This document shows positions 48,001-57,696 of a stretch of 64,000 bases of DNA, piece by piece. The notes below the pieces were generated by a model. The model did not search any database and had not been told where the DNA came from. It was given only the letters and a program-made list of their open reading frames with translations. Origin of the DNA: Prolixibacteraceae bacterium (GTDB lineage Bacteria; Bacteroidota; Bacteroidia; Bacteroidales; Prolixibacteraceae); contig JAIBEZ010000024.1 in assembly GCA_019459485.1 (NCBI GenBank), forward strand, positions 1 to 64,000. The letters are read 5' to 3'. The translations under genes and the position numbers were made by a program. Each line of letters starts with the position of its first letter. The stretch's first letter is position 1.

Positions 48001-51000
48001 AGCAACAGTTGGATAAGTATAACTTACAATACCACCATTAGCATATGCTGGTGTATTGGTAGCTTTTACATATACAGTATATGTTCCGGCAGTAAGACCA
48101 GAGAAAATACCAGTCGTATTAACCGGAGCTGTGAAGTCTGATTTTAATGAGTACAAATAGGTATGAGTGAACGCTGGAGTTGTTGTCTCAAAACCGCCTG
48201 TAGCGTTAATGTCAACTTCACCATCGATTCCGCTGACACATGAAACAGGAGTATTTACAGCAACAACAGGAGTGATTACTTTCGGTGCCAAGACAGTCAC
48301 AGTAACTGGCGTAGCCAAACAACCGTTAACGTCTTTCACAAAGAATGTATAAACACCAGGTTCAGTAGCTACATAAGGTTTAGTTGAACTGCCTGCAGAA
48401 AAAGCAAACCAGTCGCTAGCCTTGATGTCAGTTCCCAAGCCGTTTACTGAAGCATTTACAGCCATCCAGTATGCACCTGTACCGCCGGCAGCAGTAACAG
48501 AAACAACACCATCGTTAGAAGAAACACAAGTAAAGTGTGTAACAGCTACATTGGTAATTGTCAATACAGCAGGATTAACTACAGTAACAGTTGATGTTTT
48601 GTACAACGGACAGTTGGTAGCATCTGTTACAGTTACATAGTAAGATCCGGCTACCAATCCTGTAAATACACCTGTTGTATTTGGAGTCGTAGTCACAACC
48701 AGTACATCATCCTTATACAATTTATAAGTATAAAGACCAGTTCCGTCGAATTCAGGTTTTCCACCAGTTACACCAGTTACAGTAATTGTACCGTCATTGG
48801 CGTTGTTACAGGTGATATTAGTTTTTACAACAGGATTGGTTTCTTCATTCACTGCGATTGGTTTGTAACCATCAACAATGAAAGGACCTGCGAAGATCGA
48901 ATTGTCGGTTACACAAACATCGCGAAGTACCACATAGTAGGTTCCTCTTAAAGCCTGAATAACTTGTTTGCCAATTCTCAACGAGGCTGGAGCAGCTGTA
49001 ATATTATAGTCTTCAACAGGCTGGAAATCTCCGGCAGTCAAATTACTGATAGCGATAGCATTATTTACAATCGCATAATAAGGAGTTCCGTTACCACCAA
49101 GCGTATTAATGGTGATAGTACCATCAAACTCACCTGAACAAGTAGCATTGGTAGTTACTACACTTGTAAGTTCCAGTGCTGGATTTTGTGTAAATACAAC
49201 AGTTTTAATAGTTGAAGTACATCCATACTCATCGCGTGCACCAATATAGTAAGTACCTGCTCCGAAAGTTCTGAAATTAAGTTCTGTCGCAGCATTGTTG
49301 TCATCTGGAGCGGGAACACCGTTTATTGACTCAGGAACAAATACTGAACCTGTTGTGAAAACAGTTGTAGCAGAATTTGAAACGAAGTATTGAATCGTAC
49401 GATCTTCTTCCCATGTTAATCCGGTAATAGTTATACCTTTTGTCGAGGTATTTCCATAACATTCAATTAAACCGGCAGCAGCAGTAAATGCACTTGGAGT
49501 TAAAAAGTCAATAGTTACAATGTCAGAAGTAATACAACCTTTTGCGTCTTTAACGTAAACAGTAGTTGCACCTTCAGGTAAAGCCAAAACGTTGTTGGCA
49601 AACCATGTAGCATTGTTGGTTGAGTACATATACGGAGCTACGCCACCAACAGCGTTAACTGTAATACGTCCGTCAGTTCCGCCTGAACAGGTTGGAGCCA
49701 AAGGATCTGCAAATGAATAAATATCCAATGCTGCAGGCACATTAACTGTAACAGTCTTGGTGAGAACACAACCATTGGCATCCATAACAGCTACTACAAC
49801 GTCTGTATCAACGGTAAGTGGTGTTAATAAAAGTGTATTTGTTGCGGTATATGCGCCCCCGTTAAATGAATAAGTATAAGGAGCGACACCACCTGCACCC
49901 TGTGCAGTCAATGTGAAATCACCGTTAAAACATGCAACTTCCACTGCTTCAACATTGTCAGCATTGGTAGTAAATGTAAGTGCGCCCGGAGTTTGAATTG
50001 GTAAAATATTACCGCTTCCATCAGGATTAGAATATGGTTTAACGCAACCGTTGGCATCTCTTACCCAAACGCTGTAATAAGCTGCAACTAAATTGCCTTT
50101 AGTTCCGGGAGCGGTTACCCAACCTGTTGTTGGCATTTCAGTTCCGGATACGGCTACCACAAATTCGTAAGGACCAGTGCCTCCAGTTGGAGTATTAACA
50201 GTTACTGAACCCGTTGCACCACCGGCGCAAGTAGCATCAGTGTATGTTGGTGCAAATACAATGGCAGCTGGCGAAGTTATAATAACATCTTTTGTAATAG
50301 TACATCCGTTAATGTCTTTAACACTAACAGTATAAGTTTTAGCAGCAAGTTCATCAAATGTATATGAACCTTCTTCCAGAGCAAACCAATGAATACCATC
50401 GATAGAAACAGTATAATCAGTTCCTGTTCCACCAGCCACACCTGAAACAGTAATTGATCCGTCGGTGTAACCATTACAAGTATTGTTTACAGCAGTTGCA
50501 GTATAAGTAATCTGTGCAGTAACAGCTTCAATAGTAACTTGTTGCCATACAGCATCAGTTCTTAAACTAACACATCCATTGGCATCATTAACAGCTACAT
50601 AATAAGTACCTGCAGGTTTTAATACCTGAAAGTTAGAAAACTTGTAAGGAGCAAATGCAATATTATTTAGTTCTTTTGTTTCTAAATCTCCATTAACTGT
50701 TGGCCAATTGGCAGCAGGTACAACCCAATAAGTGTAAGGAGCAGTTCCTCCGGAAATACCAAATTGAATTTCGCCCTGACCACCGAAGCACAAAGGATTT
50801 TCAGTAGTAACGCTATTTACAGTCAATGGACTTGGAGCAGTTACCGGAATGGTAAACAAATGTGAATAACATCCGCTTGCATCTTCGATACGAACAGTAT
50901 TTACAGAAGGAGCAAAAGCATCAGCGATGCCGGTTGTAGAAGCAGTAGTACTACCGTTAAAGTAATACTTCATTCCAACAGCAGTTGGGCTTGTAATTGT

Positions 51001-51630
51001 AATTGTAGCTTTTCCGCCGTCACATGAAGCAGGAACCACTGTGTAAGAGAAGTTCTCAGCAGTATAACTAACCGGAACATTCATTGTGCTGTGATTAAAA
51101 CGGGTGGTTTCAACCTGGTAACTACCACCAACTCCAAAGTCAGATACATAGTAGTAGGTAGAATTTACTACATCCCATGTTAAAGGAGAATCGAACAGGT
51201 TATCTCCGGTATTATTCGGAAAATTTACAACCTTAAATTTCGCGTCAAATAGTTTTACACCGCCGGGAATATTGTTACCAATGGTAACTGCCGTGGTGTT
51301 CGACCATGTAAACTGAACAATCCCTAAAACAGGATCAGGAATAACTGTAGCAGTCACTCCACTTAATAACAATGCACTCGCATTGGCAACAGCATCAAAC
51401 TCAAATTCCGATTTGTCGAAATTTAATGTCAGTTTGAAACTCTTCATGTTGATGAAATCCTTAACGGAAATCATCGAGGTATAACTATTGGTTTTGTTAT
51501 AACATTGGTCAACAGGACTTGCAAAAAGTTCTACCGTTGATTGTGTCTCCTGGGCATACAGCCCGGAAGAGAACAACATCATAACGCTCAATAGTAAAAA
51601 CCCAAAAAGCTGTGTAAATGATTTTCTCAT
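45046..51630 (-). CDS. Giant SprB-repeat surface protein with T9SS sorting domain
   Basis: 2194 residues. A signal peptide (to about 26, LFSSGLYAQ) is followed by a cohesin-like domain (about 28-165). Then about 16 SprB-type repeats run to about residue 1780, each starting with a Cys-x-Gly-x-x-(D/T)-G pattern and a GG-x-x-PY-x-Y strand. Three bacterial Ig-like domains follow (about 1800-2110, the last SbsA-like, WTPLNETTTDN to WTFKTGD). The end is a T9SS type A sorting domain (FKVYPNPFVDFVNIDA to the Lys-Arg C-terminus). It is expected to be exported by the T9SS and attached at the cell surface, as an adhesin or motility filament component. Confidence 0.88.
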   Translation of the reverse strand: MRKSFTQLFGFLLLSVMMLFSSGLYAQETQSTVELFASPVDQCYNKTNSYTSMISVKDFINMKSFKLTLNFDKSEFEFDAVANASALLLSGVTATVIPDPVLGIVQFTWSNTTAVTIGNNIPGGVKLFDAKFKVVNFPNNTGDNLFDSPLTWDVVNSTYYYVSDFGVGGSYQVETTRFNHSTMNVPVSYTAENFSYTVVPASCDGGKATITITSPTAVGMKYYFNGSTTASTTGIADAFAPSVNTVRIEDASGCYSHLFTIPVTAPSPLTVNSVTTENPLCFGGQGEIQFGISGGTAPYTYWVVPAANWPTVNGDLETKELNNIAFAPYKFSNFQVLKPAGTYYVAVNDANGCVSLRTDAVWQQVTIEAVTAQITYTATAVNNTCNGYTDGSITVSGVAGGTGTDYTVSIDGIHWFALEEGSYTFDELAAKTYTVSVKDINGCTITKDVIITSPAAIVFAPTYTDATCAGGATGSVTVNTPTGGTGPYEFVVAVSGTEMPTTGWVTAPGTKGNLVAAYYSVWVRDANGCVKPYSNPDGSGNILPIQTPGALTFTTNADNVEAVEVACFNGDFTLTAQGAGGVAPYTYSFNGGAYTATNTLLLTPLTVDTDVVVAVMDANGCVLTKTVTVNVPAALDIYSFADPLAPTCSGGTDGRITVNAVGGVAPYMYSTNNATWFANNVLALPEGATTVYVKDAKGCITSDIVTIDFLTPSAFTAAAGLIECYGNTSTKGITITGLTWEEDRTIQYFVSNSATTVFTTGSVFVPESINGVPAPDDNNAATELNFRTFGAGTYYIGARDEYGCTSTIKTVVFTQNPALELTSVVTTNATCSGEFDGTITINTLGGNGTPYYAIVNNAIAISNLTAGDFQPVEDYNITAAPASLRIGKQVIQALRGTYYVVLRDVCVTDNSIFAGPFIVDGYKPIAVNEETNPVVKTNITCNNANDGTITVTGVTGGKPEFDGTGLYTYKLYKDDVLVVTTTPNTTGVFTGLVAGSYYVTVTDATNCPLYKTSTVTVVNPAVLTITNVAVTHFTCVSSNDGVVSVTAAGGTGAYWMAVNASVNGLGTDIKASDWFAFSAGSSTKPYVATEPGVYTFFVKDVNGCLATPVTVTVLAPKVITPVVAVNTPVSCVSGIDGEVDINATGGFETTTPAFTHTYLYSLKSDFTAPVNTTGIFSGLTAGTYTVYVKATNTPAYANGGIVSYTYPTVACTYQLTFVVAGPAEYAYRGEVTKRVSCRGGNDGEFKVTVISGGTPFVNTLTGEEYDVQLTTTANPILLETPGAWKRTTGKVAIFSNLPHAIYSVWIRDAEGCLLPTGAEVVPNPVPVDYVWHKVASWEVQQPGTFLTASVAFNNDVTCFGGNDGKFTITAVGGVGPYKYAVKKSILPAHVLAPDPNSTEWVTTNVFDQATAATWIIWVMDANGCIVGGEGTIANPIDEWRVQIREPQTVKFNDPTSTEVLCFGGATGKVMVSGIISDAGAPYTFNISGTDAAGNAVNLPYSGLTPVDGVYTLTGVPASETKHAAIVDHTHPTFTVKVTDKNGCSTTKTVVVWQNPALTVNLVKADGAFLCPGDVNGVIEAVATGGTNWDGSAPTSYLYQLTKNGVVHTAWQPIPSFIVQVGSSWKIEVKDGNGCIASDEEILNEPVGVTATLHETTCYGDATASVIVKATGEAGRTFSIRYRRNTAVDFGPWVAFTNEIAINNLIFANSIEEQNFYYFEVKDDKGCNTNFYKSFVSTQHPLEVVVTQAEDQLSASMTITGGISPYTYVVGDASVKLPIDGNEFQVVELHAPATVVTVYDAHGCMVAKSLEVAPLTVTAVPASGNNQDNEFDVVLTFNRTVTVAAEDITGGTFTPGTGTSFTVTLTGEDLAELSIVVANTIKDAANNALETTTFTYKVGDHVAPTVVVTPPATPVEAVFTVGLKFSEPVSGVLGGVTVTGGTLTDVSGLGDEYTLTVSGLEQTLVTIVLTDGIKDTSPNANVFAGQTLTYTIGDFTAPQLVTWTPLNETTTDNHPTFKMTFNEDVAVGEGGKLTVYKVLTTTPVLEIPITAAMISGKDVTVTYAPTQNGLDKNTNYYVKVDGLAIQDVAGNKFAGVSDGSAWTFKTGDHFLTSIDPSVNVSLFKVYPNPFVDFVNIDASSKLSKVVVTNIAGQVVKQVVNPANRIQLNELRSGIYFISLHTSDNVIAKTVKIVKR

Positions 51631-51736
51631 AGCATTTGTTTTTTAATTGAACTTAATTGATTGATTGATTGAATTTTATAATTCATTTTTTCTTTTTTCG
51701 TTGTTTAATTTGCATTAAATTAGAAATTACACAATG

Positions 51737-51767
51737 CAAACGTATAAAATTATCGGCAATGTACAAC
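51737..51767 (-). promoter_or_regulatory. Promoter of the giant T9SS protein gene
   Basis: The minus strand has GTTG, exactly 19 nt, and TACGTTTG (TAnnTTTG), giving a 5' untranslated region of about 100 nt. Confidence 0.55.
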
Positions 51768-52170
51768 ATTATAGACAGATAAAAATAAAATATTTATCAG
51801 CTACATGTACCTATTTCGTTAGTATTTGCAGGGATTTTACTCATCCTGAGTCAAAACAAAAACAACACATACAATATCTTTTAGAATTTTAGAAATATTT
51901 ATCATTTTATAGTTCCAAACAGAACTGTTTGTTAATCCTTATAAAAAATATACCTTAATAAATCACAAGCTGGAAACGCTTCATCAGAAATTTTCCTATT
52001 TTGTGCGCTGAAAGTTAAGTTTTTTTATTGAAACATGTAACACACAATAAAAAACATATTAACAAAAATTCTCTCTACCAATAAATCCGAAAACTAATTG
52101 GTTAATAACTTTACAAATTAACCTTACCTTACAAAAAAAAATGTTCCCAATATCTCACGAAGGTAAGCGC

Positions 52171-52416
52171 TGATTAAAATAAAGCAACCCAGAATATGGG
52201 CTGCAAGACCACAAATTGATAAATTCATAAAATATTTATTGACTTTGCTCCAGAAAGCAGAAAATGCCAAAGCTCAATATCGCCTGTAATGCCCTATATT
52301 AAAGGAAAATAAACGATTTTTAAACCCCTTAGAATTGAATATATGATCTTGCACGTACGATTGGGAGGGATTTTCGATTCTGAGAGGGGAAAATCAAGGA
52401 AGAGAAAGCAAATCTA
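52171..52416 (-). ncRNA. Possible small RNA, promoter box to hairpin
   Basis: The minus strand has TTTT-N19-TAGATTTG (exact TAnnTTTG at 52409-52416). Some 205 nt downstream a hairpin GCAGCCC/GGGTTGC (52184-52204) is followed by TTTATTTTAATCA. No protein gene lies between them. A transcript of about 230 nt is possible, but this is only pattern-based. Confidence 0.25.
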
Positions 52417-52554
52417 AATCAGAAAAGTTAAGGAAAAAGAATTGTCGAAAGCGCTCAGCAGTTAACAAAACCATTACTAATAATTTGCTTTTACAGGTTC
52501 TACATTAATAAAAAATTAAACCCGACCCCAAAAGGGCTTATCTTTTGAAATAAA

Positions 52555-52586
52555 TTTGAAGTTTCGACAATTTAGTATTTATTTTG
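52555..52586 (+). promoter_or_regulatory. Possible promoter of gap
   Basis: TTTG at 52555-52558, then 21 nt, then TATTTTG at 52580-52586, a one-base-short version of TAnnTTTG, about 75 bp before the gap start codon. Confidence 0.35.
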
Positions 52587-52614
52587 TATGGCCCTAATTA
52601 AATGAGGTCTTTGA

Positions 52615-53667
<1,053 letters not shown>

Positions 53668-53693
53668 TCCTGATTTAAATTCAGATACAATAT

Positions 53694-53723
53694 AAAAGGC
53701 AATCCGAAAGGGTTGCCTTTTTT
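53694..53723 (+). terminator. Terminator of gap
   Basis: Hairpin AAAAGGCAA-CC/GG-TTGCCTTTT with a GAAA loop, followed by T, 27 bp after the stop codon. Confidence 0.85.
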
Positions 53724-53784
53724 GCTTTCCGGTTCCATCCAATCGGGAATAACAAAAAATGGCTTACAAAGCAATTGAGATATT

Positions 53785-53872
53785 CGCATATCTCGTTTGA
53801 GTTACACGCAAATCTCATTTGAGTTACACGTGTATCTTGTTTGAGTTACACGCATATCTCATTTGCATTGTG
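53785..53872. repeat. Tandem 22-bp repeat, four units
   Basis: Four direct units of 22 bp with pattern CG(C/T)(A/G)(T/A)ATCT(C/T)(G/A)TTTG followed by AGTTACA. The first three share TTTGAGTTACACG and the fourth is diverged (CATTGTG). A fifth partial unit begins at 53873. The array lies between the convergent genes gap and gmhA, and the rest of this 339-bp gap shows no gene. Period and setting match the array at 37201-37303. Confidence 0.75.
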
Positions 53873-54006
53873 CGCACAACTCATCCTGATGATCATATCA
53901 TCGGGATCTGAATCGGTTATCAATGTCGATGATGCCGCGGGTAGCAATGCTGAGTAACACTTCGGAGCAGCTTCAAGTTCCGGCGAATATGAGTGCTCTA
54001 CTGCCT

Positions 54007-54594
54007 TTAAAATTTTGCGAACAATTCGTTTTCAACTAACTCACAAATAATATGGCCAATTAATATGTGCAACTCCTGAATCCGCGGAGTATCATCCGAA
54101 GGCACATTAATTAAAACATCCGCTTTTTCGGCCATCCTGCCACCTGTCGAACCAGACAATACAATACAGGTAAAACCAGTTTCTCTTGCCTTACAAAGTG
54201 CCTGATGAACATTTTCAGAATTTCCGGAGGTTGAAATTGCGACAAGTACATCTCCTTTTTTTCCGACAGCCTCAATATATCGGGAATAAGCTGCGTCGAA
54301 GCCAAAATCATTCGAAACTGCAGTCATGAACGAACTGTTTACATGACAGGCTTCAGCATGAATGGGAGGTCTGTCGAGGTAGAATTTACCTGAAAGTTCA
54401 GCAGCCATATGTTGCGCATCGGCAGCGCTGCCTCCATTGCCGCAGAAAAGTGTTTTATTGCCCGACCGGTAAGCCTGAACAATCATTCCAGCAGCGTCCT
54501 GAATATATTGAATCAACACAGGATCTTTCAGGATCATCGTTTTCAGATTAATGGCATCCTGGATCCTGCTTTTTATAATCGTATTGTAATCCAT
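54007..54594 (-). CDS. gmhA: SIS-domain phosphosugar isomerase, GmhA-like
   Basis: 195 residues from MDYNTIIK; the longer frame (to 54657) would overlap the preceding gene and exceed the family length. FCGNGGSAADAQHMAAELSGKF and AISTSGNSENV are the SIS active-site loops of sedoheptulose-7-phosphate isomerase. It would feed heptose into lipopolysaccharide or another glycan, which fits the glycosyltransferase gene 5 bp upstream. Related SIS proteins acting on other sugars cannot be excluded. Confidence 0.88.
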   Translation of the reverse strand: MDYNTIIKSRIQDAINLKTMILKDPVLIQYIQDAAGMIVQAYRSGNKTLFCGNGGSAADAQHMAAELSGKFYLDRPPIHAEACHVNSSFMTAVSNDFGFDAAYSRYIEAVGKKGDVLVAISTSGNSENVHQALCKARETGFTCIVLSGSTGGRMAEKADVLINVPSDDTPRIQELHILIGHIICELVENELFAKF

Positions 54595-54599
54595 ATATT

Positions 54600-55742
54600 T
54601 TACTTTTCCGTTGTACGATTGTAAACGGACAAAAATGTGTTGACCATATTTGCCCATGAGAATTTCATTTTTTCCTCCACAATATTAGCTTCAAATTCGG
54701 TCATCCTTTCATTTTCGTAAAAATCGACCAAAGCATCTGCTATATTTTGGCTGTCGGGTTCAACAACATATCCGATTTTGCCATCAGGAATAATTTCGGC
54801 CAATCCGCCCACATTGGTAACCAGCATTGGCTTATTAAAATGATAGCCGATTTGCGTAACACCACTTTGTGTCGCACTTTTATATGGCTGAACAACCATA
54901 TCGGCAGCGCTGAAATACAAATTCACCTCTTCGTCAGGAATGAAATCAGTGCGCAATTCGATCAAGTCTGCAAGATTATTCTTTTTTATCAATTCAAGAT
55001 AAGGCTCCGGACTTGAATAATATTCGCCGGCAATCAACAGTTTTACCGGATATTTGCGCAACCTTTCGTCAGCAAAAGCATTCAGAAGCAGATCGAGACC
55101 CTTGTAATCGCGTATGAATCCGAAGAAAAGAAGATATTTTGTATTAATGTCGAGGTTCAATTTTTGTTTTGCGACTTCGAACGATAACCTTTCTCCGTAG
55201 TTGTCGAAAATGGGGTGCGGGCAAAATGCAAGATTTAAATCTTTCCTGAAGGTCTTGGCTTCAGTCAACACACTTTGCGACATCGCGATCAAACCATCGA
55301 TTCGCTGAATGAAATAATTGGTAAGAGCGCGATCGCCAGTCCGGTGTTCATGGGGAATGATATTATCGGCCAGGCATATAATTCTAGTGTACCGGTTTTT
55401 GCGAATTTGTCCGGCGATGGTCCCGAGGCATGGCGCCATGAAAGGCAACCAATATCTTATTATTACCAAATCAGGTTTCTCTTTTCGAATTCGGCTGCCG
55501 ACAGAAAGCCAGTTTAGTGGATTTACTGAATTAATGGTTCGTCTGATTGCTAAATTTTCAGGAGCTGATTTTAAATTATACTGTGTTTTCCCCGGAAAAA
55601 GGAATGACGGATATTGAACAGTAAAGGTCTCAATTTCAACTTCAAAGCCCATAGAAACAAATTCATGAGCCAACCTTTCATTGGTTGTTGCAATTCCACC
55701 GCGATAAGGATAAGCCGGTCCGATAATTTTAATGGTTTTCAA
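54600..55742 (-). CDS. Glycosyltransferase family 4 (GT-B fold)
   Basis: 380 residues. The N-terminal IKIIGPAYPYRGGIATTNERLAHEF and C-terminal YLLFFGFIRDYKGLDLLLNAF, then YKSATQSGVTQIGYHFNKPMLVTNVGGLAE with the conserved Glu, fit GT4/GT1-type retaining transferases. Sugar and acceptor are unknown. The start codon overlaps the NUDIX stop by 4 bp (ATGA), and the gene is followed by gmhA, so surface-glycan synthesis is likely. Confidence 0.9.
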   Translation of the reverse strand: MKTIKIIGPAYPYRGGIATTNERLAHEFVSMGFEVEIETFTVQYPSFLFPGKTQYNLKSAPENLAIRRTINSVNPLNWLSVGSRIRKEKPDLVIIRYWLPFMAPCLGTIAGQIRKNRYTRIICLADNIIPHEHRTGDRALTNYFIQRIDGLIAMSQSVLTEAKTFRKDLNLAFCPHPIFDNYGERLSFEVAKQKLNLDINTKYLLFFGFIRDYKGLDLLLNAFADERLRKYPVKLLIAGEYYSSPEPYLELIKKNNLADLIELRTDFIPDEEVNLYFSAADMVVQPYKSATQSGVTQIGYHFNKPMLVTNVGGLAEIIPDGKIGYVVEPDSQNIADALVDFYENERMTEFEANIVEEKMKFSWANMVNTFLSVYNRTTEK

Positions 55743-56212
55743 GACAATCCGGTTAAATATTGTTTCAGCAAAAGTGCAACATGTTTATCAATTGGAAAAG
55801 TAAATTCATCGGGATTTAGCGATTCAGCAGAAACCCATCTGAAAGATTGATTTCCATTCACCATTTCATGAAAATCAAAAGCATTGGATGATACCCGAAA
55901 CTTGATGGGCTCTTTAAGTCTGGCCAGATAATATATACTGATCAGTTGATGATCCTCCCAAAACAAAGCCTTTTGAAAAAAATCAGTCGTATAGAAATGC
56001 TGAATATCTTCAATTTCCTGTTTACATTCTTCCATCATTTCACGTTTCAGGCAATCGATGGTACCTTCGCCAAAATCCAATCCACCACCCGGAAATTTCG
56101 TCATTTTCATGTTCAGTTGAAATTCGTCGGTAACGAGAACTTCTTTTCGATCGTTGGCTATCAGTCCGTAAACGCGAATCGTAAATTTATCAGGCTTATC
56201 TGTCATGTTCAT
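55739..56212 (-). CDS. NUDIX hydrolase
   Basis: 157 residues with a near-canonical Nudix box, GGLDFGEGTIDCLKREMMEE (about 43-62), spacing G-x5-E-x7-R-E-x2-E-E. It would hydrolyse a nucleoside diphosphate linked to another group; the substrate is unknown. It overlaps miaA by about 17 bp and the GT4 gene by 4 bp, so the genes are translationally coupled. Confidence 0.9.
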   Translation of the reverse strand: MNMTDKPDKFTIRVYGLIANDRKEVLVTDEFQLNMKMTKFPGGGLDFGEGTIDCLKREMMEECKQEIEDIQHFYTTDFFQKALFWEDHQLISIYYLARLKEPIKFRVSSNAFDFHEMVNGNQSFRWVSAESLNPDEFTFPIDKHVALLLKQYLTGLS

Positions 56213-57107
56213 TCAGCTTCTGTTCAGTAAAAGAAATTATATCCTGAATCTGTTCTGGTTCAAACCAAGCGATTTCATTGTCGCGGCGAAACCATGTAAG
56301 CTGTTTGCGGGCATACTTTCGCGAATTCCTTTTTATAAGATCCACCGCCTCGTCCAAAGTACAGTTGCCGTCAAAATACGCAAACAATTCCTTGTAGCCA
56401 ACAGTATTCAACGAATTCAGATGTTTGTACGGATAAACGCTTCTCGCTTCATCGAGCAATCCAGCTTCCATCATTCGCTCCACACGTTCATTTATTCGCC
56501 GGTACAAAATTTCGCGGTCCTGATTTATCCCAATTTTAACAATCCTGAAAGGCCGTTCGCGAACCGTATTTTTCCTGAAGGAAGTAAAAGTTTTACCGGT
56601 CATTTGGCAAATTTCTACAGCATGCAACAGGCGTTTTGGATTGTTAAGATCAACAATGCCGTGGTATTCCGGATCCAGATTTAAAAGGCGTTGCTGCAAT
56701 GCTTCCAGCCCATTTTCAGCGTACCAGCTGACGACTTCCTGCCTGATTTCAGAAGTAACTGTCGGAATATCATCAATACCTTTACAAATGGTGTCGATGT
56801 ACAACATAGACCCACCCGCGAGTATCAACGGATTTTTTGTTTTGAAAAGTTGATTGATCCGATCTATGGCCTCCGTTTCGTATTCGCTAACATTATAATA
56901 ATCGTGAATAGACCGGGAGTGAATAAAATGATGAATAACTGATTTCAAGTCTTCTTCGGCAGGAACAGCAGTGCCAATGGAAAGTTCCCGAAAAAATTGC
57001 CTCGAATCGGCAGAAATAATATCAGTAGAAAAATAATTGGCAAGTTGAATGCTGATATCCGATTTTCCAACACCGGTTGGACCCAAAACCACAATTAATG
57101 TATTCAT
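56196..57107 (-). CDS. miaA: tRNA dimethylallyltransferase
   Basis: 303 residues from MNTLIVVLG; the longer frame to 57131 adds eight residues before the normal family start. It has a P-loop GPTGVGKSD (9-17) and the typical SADSRQFFRELSIGTA, VGYKELFAYFDG and KYARKQLTWFRR segments. It adds the isopentenyl group to A37 of tRNAs reading UNN codons. It is the first gene of miaA-NUDIX-GT4-gmhA. Confidence 0.96.
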   Translation of the reverse strand: MNTLIVVLGPTGVGKSDISIQLANYFSTDIISADSRQFFRELSIGTAVPAEEDLKSVIHHFIHSRSIHDYYNVSEYETEAIDRINQLFKTKNPLILAGGSMLYIDTICKGIDDIPTVTSEIRQEVVSWYAENGLEALQQRLLNLDPEYHGIVDLNNPKRLLHAVEICQMTGKTFTSFRKNTVRERPFRIVKIGINQDREILYRRINERVERMMEAGLLDEARSVYPYKHLNSLNTVGYKELFAYFDGNCTLDEAVDLIKRNSRKYARKQLTWFRRDNEIAWFEPEQIQDIISFTEQKLNEHDR

Positions 57108-57148
57108 TCTTATTTTATGTGTTGCCGTCAAAGATAAGCAATGAATAA

Positions 57149-57177
57149 GAAAAAAGAAGGGGACTTTTTAAGTCCCC
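57149..57177 (-). terminator. Terminator of the TnpR-like gene
   Basis: Hairpin GGGGACTT/AAGTCCCC with a 3-nt loop, then TTCTTTTTT on the minus strand, 6 bp after the stop codon and just ahead of miaA. Confidence 0.85.
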
Positions 57178-57183
57178 ATTTGT

Positions 57184-57696
57184 TTAAGCATCCATTTCTC
57201 CAAAAATCTCATAATAGTCTTCCAAATCTCCAAAACTCTTGTAAACATCATCAGAAACCATGACATCTACAGCAAGATCATTATAATCATTCAGTAGAAA
57301 TTGAGCTGGGGCATCCCCTTTTTCGTAGGCAACAAATGGTTCTTGCAAATCGGTTTCCATAATTTTTTCTTTTAATTCGATAAATAAAAAACGTTCATTA
57401 AAAAAATCGAAAACATATATAAGTTTCTGTCCGGTTTCCGATAAATAATTATCCAGTTTTGTTGTTCTCATGCTGATTAGCATAGTACCTGATTTTCCTG
57501 AATCAAGGGAGGAAATCTCAACGCTTTTTCTCCACAAATCATCGGTAAGGAAAAATGACGCCAATTGTGAATGGTCAAATCTACATGAATTCTGTATAAT
57601 CAGATTTAAATCTTCAAATGTTTTTTCAGAATTGATATGAATCAATCGCCTGAAATCAGGAGCTTCTGATGATGAAATTTCAAAGATACAGATCAT
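57184..57696 (-). CDS. IS1096-passenger TnpR-like (pRiA4b ORF-3-like) protein
   Basis: 170 residues. The acidic single-domain pattern matches pRiA4b ORF-3-like proteins: MICIFEISSSEAPDFRRLIHI, TFEDLNLIIQNSCRFDHSQLASFFLTDDLW and KLIYVFDFFNERFLFIEL. Despite the transposon-derived family name there is no transposase or inverted repeat here. In this phylum it occurs as an ordinary chromosomal gene, often beside miaA. Function unknown. Confidence 0.75.
   Translation of the reverse strand: MICIFEISSSEAPDFRRLIHINSEKTFEDLNLIIQNSCRFDHSQLASFFLTDDLWRKSVEISSLDSGKSGTMLISMRTTKLDNYLSETGQKLIYVFDFFNERFLFIELKEKIMETDLQEPFVAYEKGDAPAQFLLNDYNDLAVDVMVSDDVYKSFGDLEDYYEIFGEMDA

Noticed and set aside
53785-53872. Possible CRISPR array
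   Set aside because: The 22-bp units are contiguous with no spacers between them, and no cas genes are in the window.
57184-57696. Transposon passenger gene as a mobile element
   Set aside because: There is no transposase, inverted repeat or target duplication nearby; the family name alone is not evidence of mobility.
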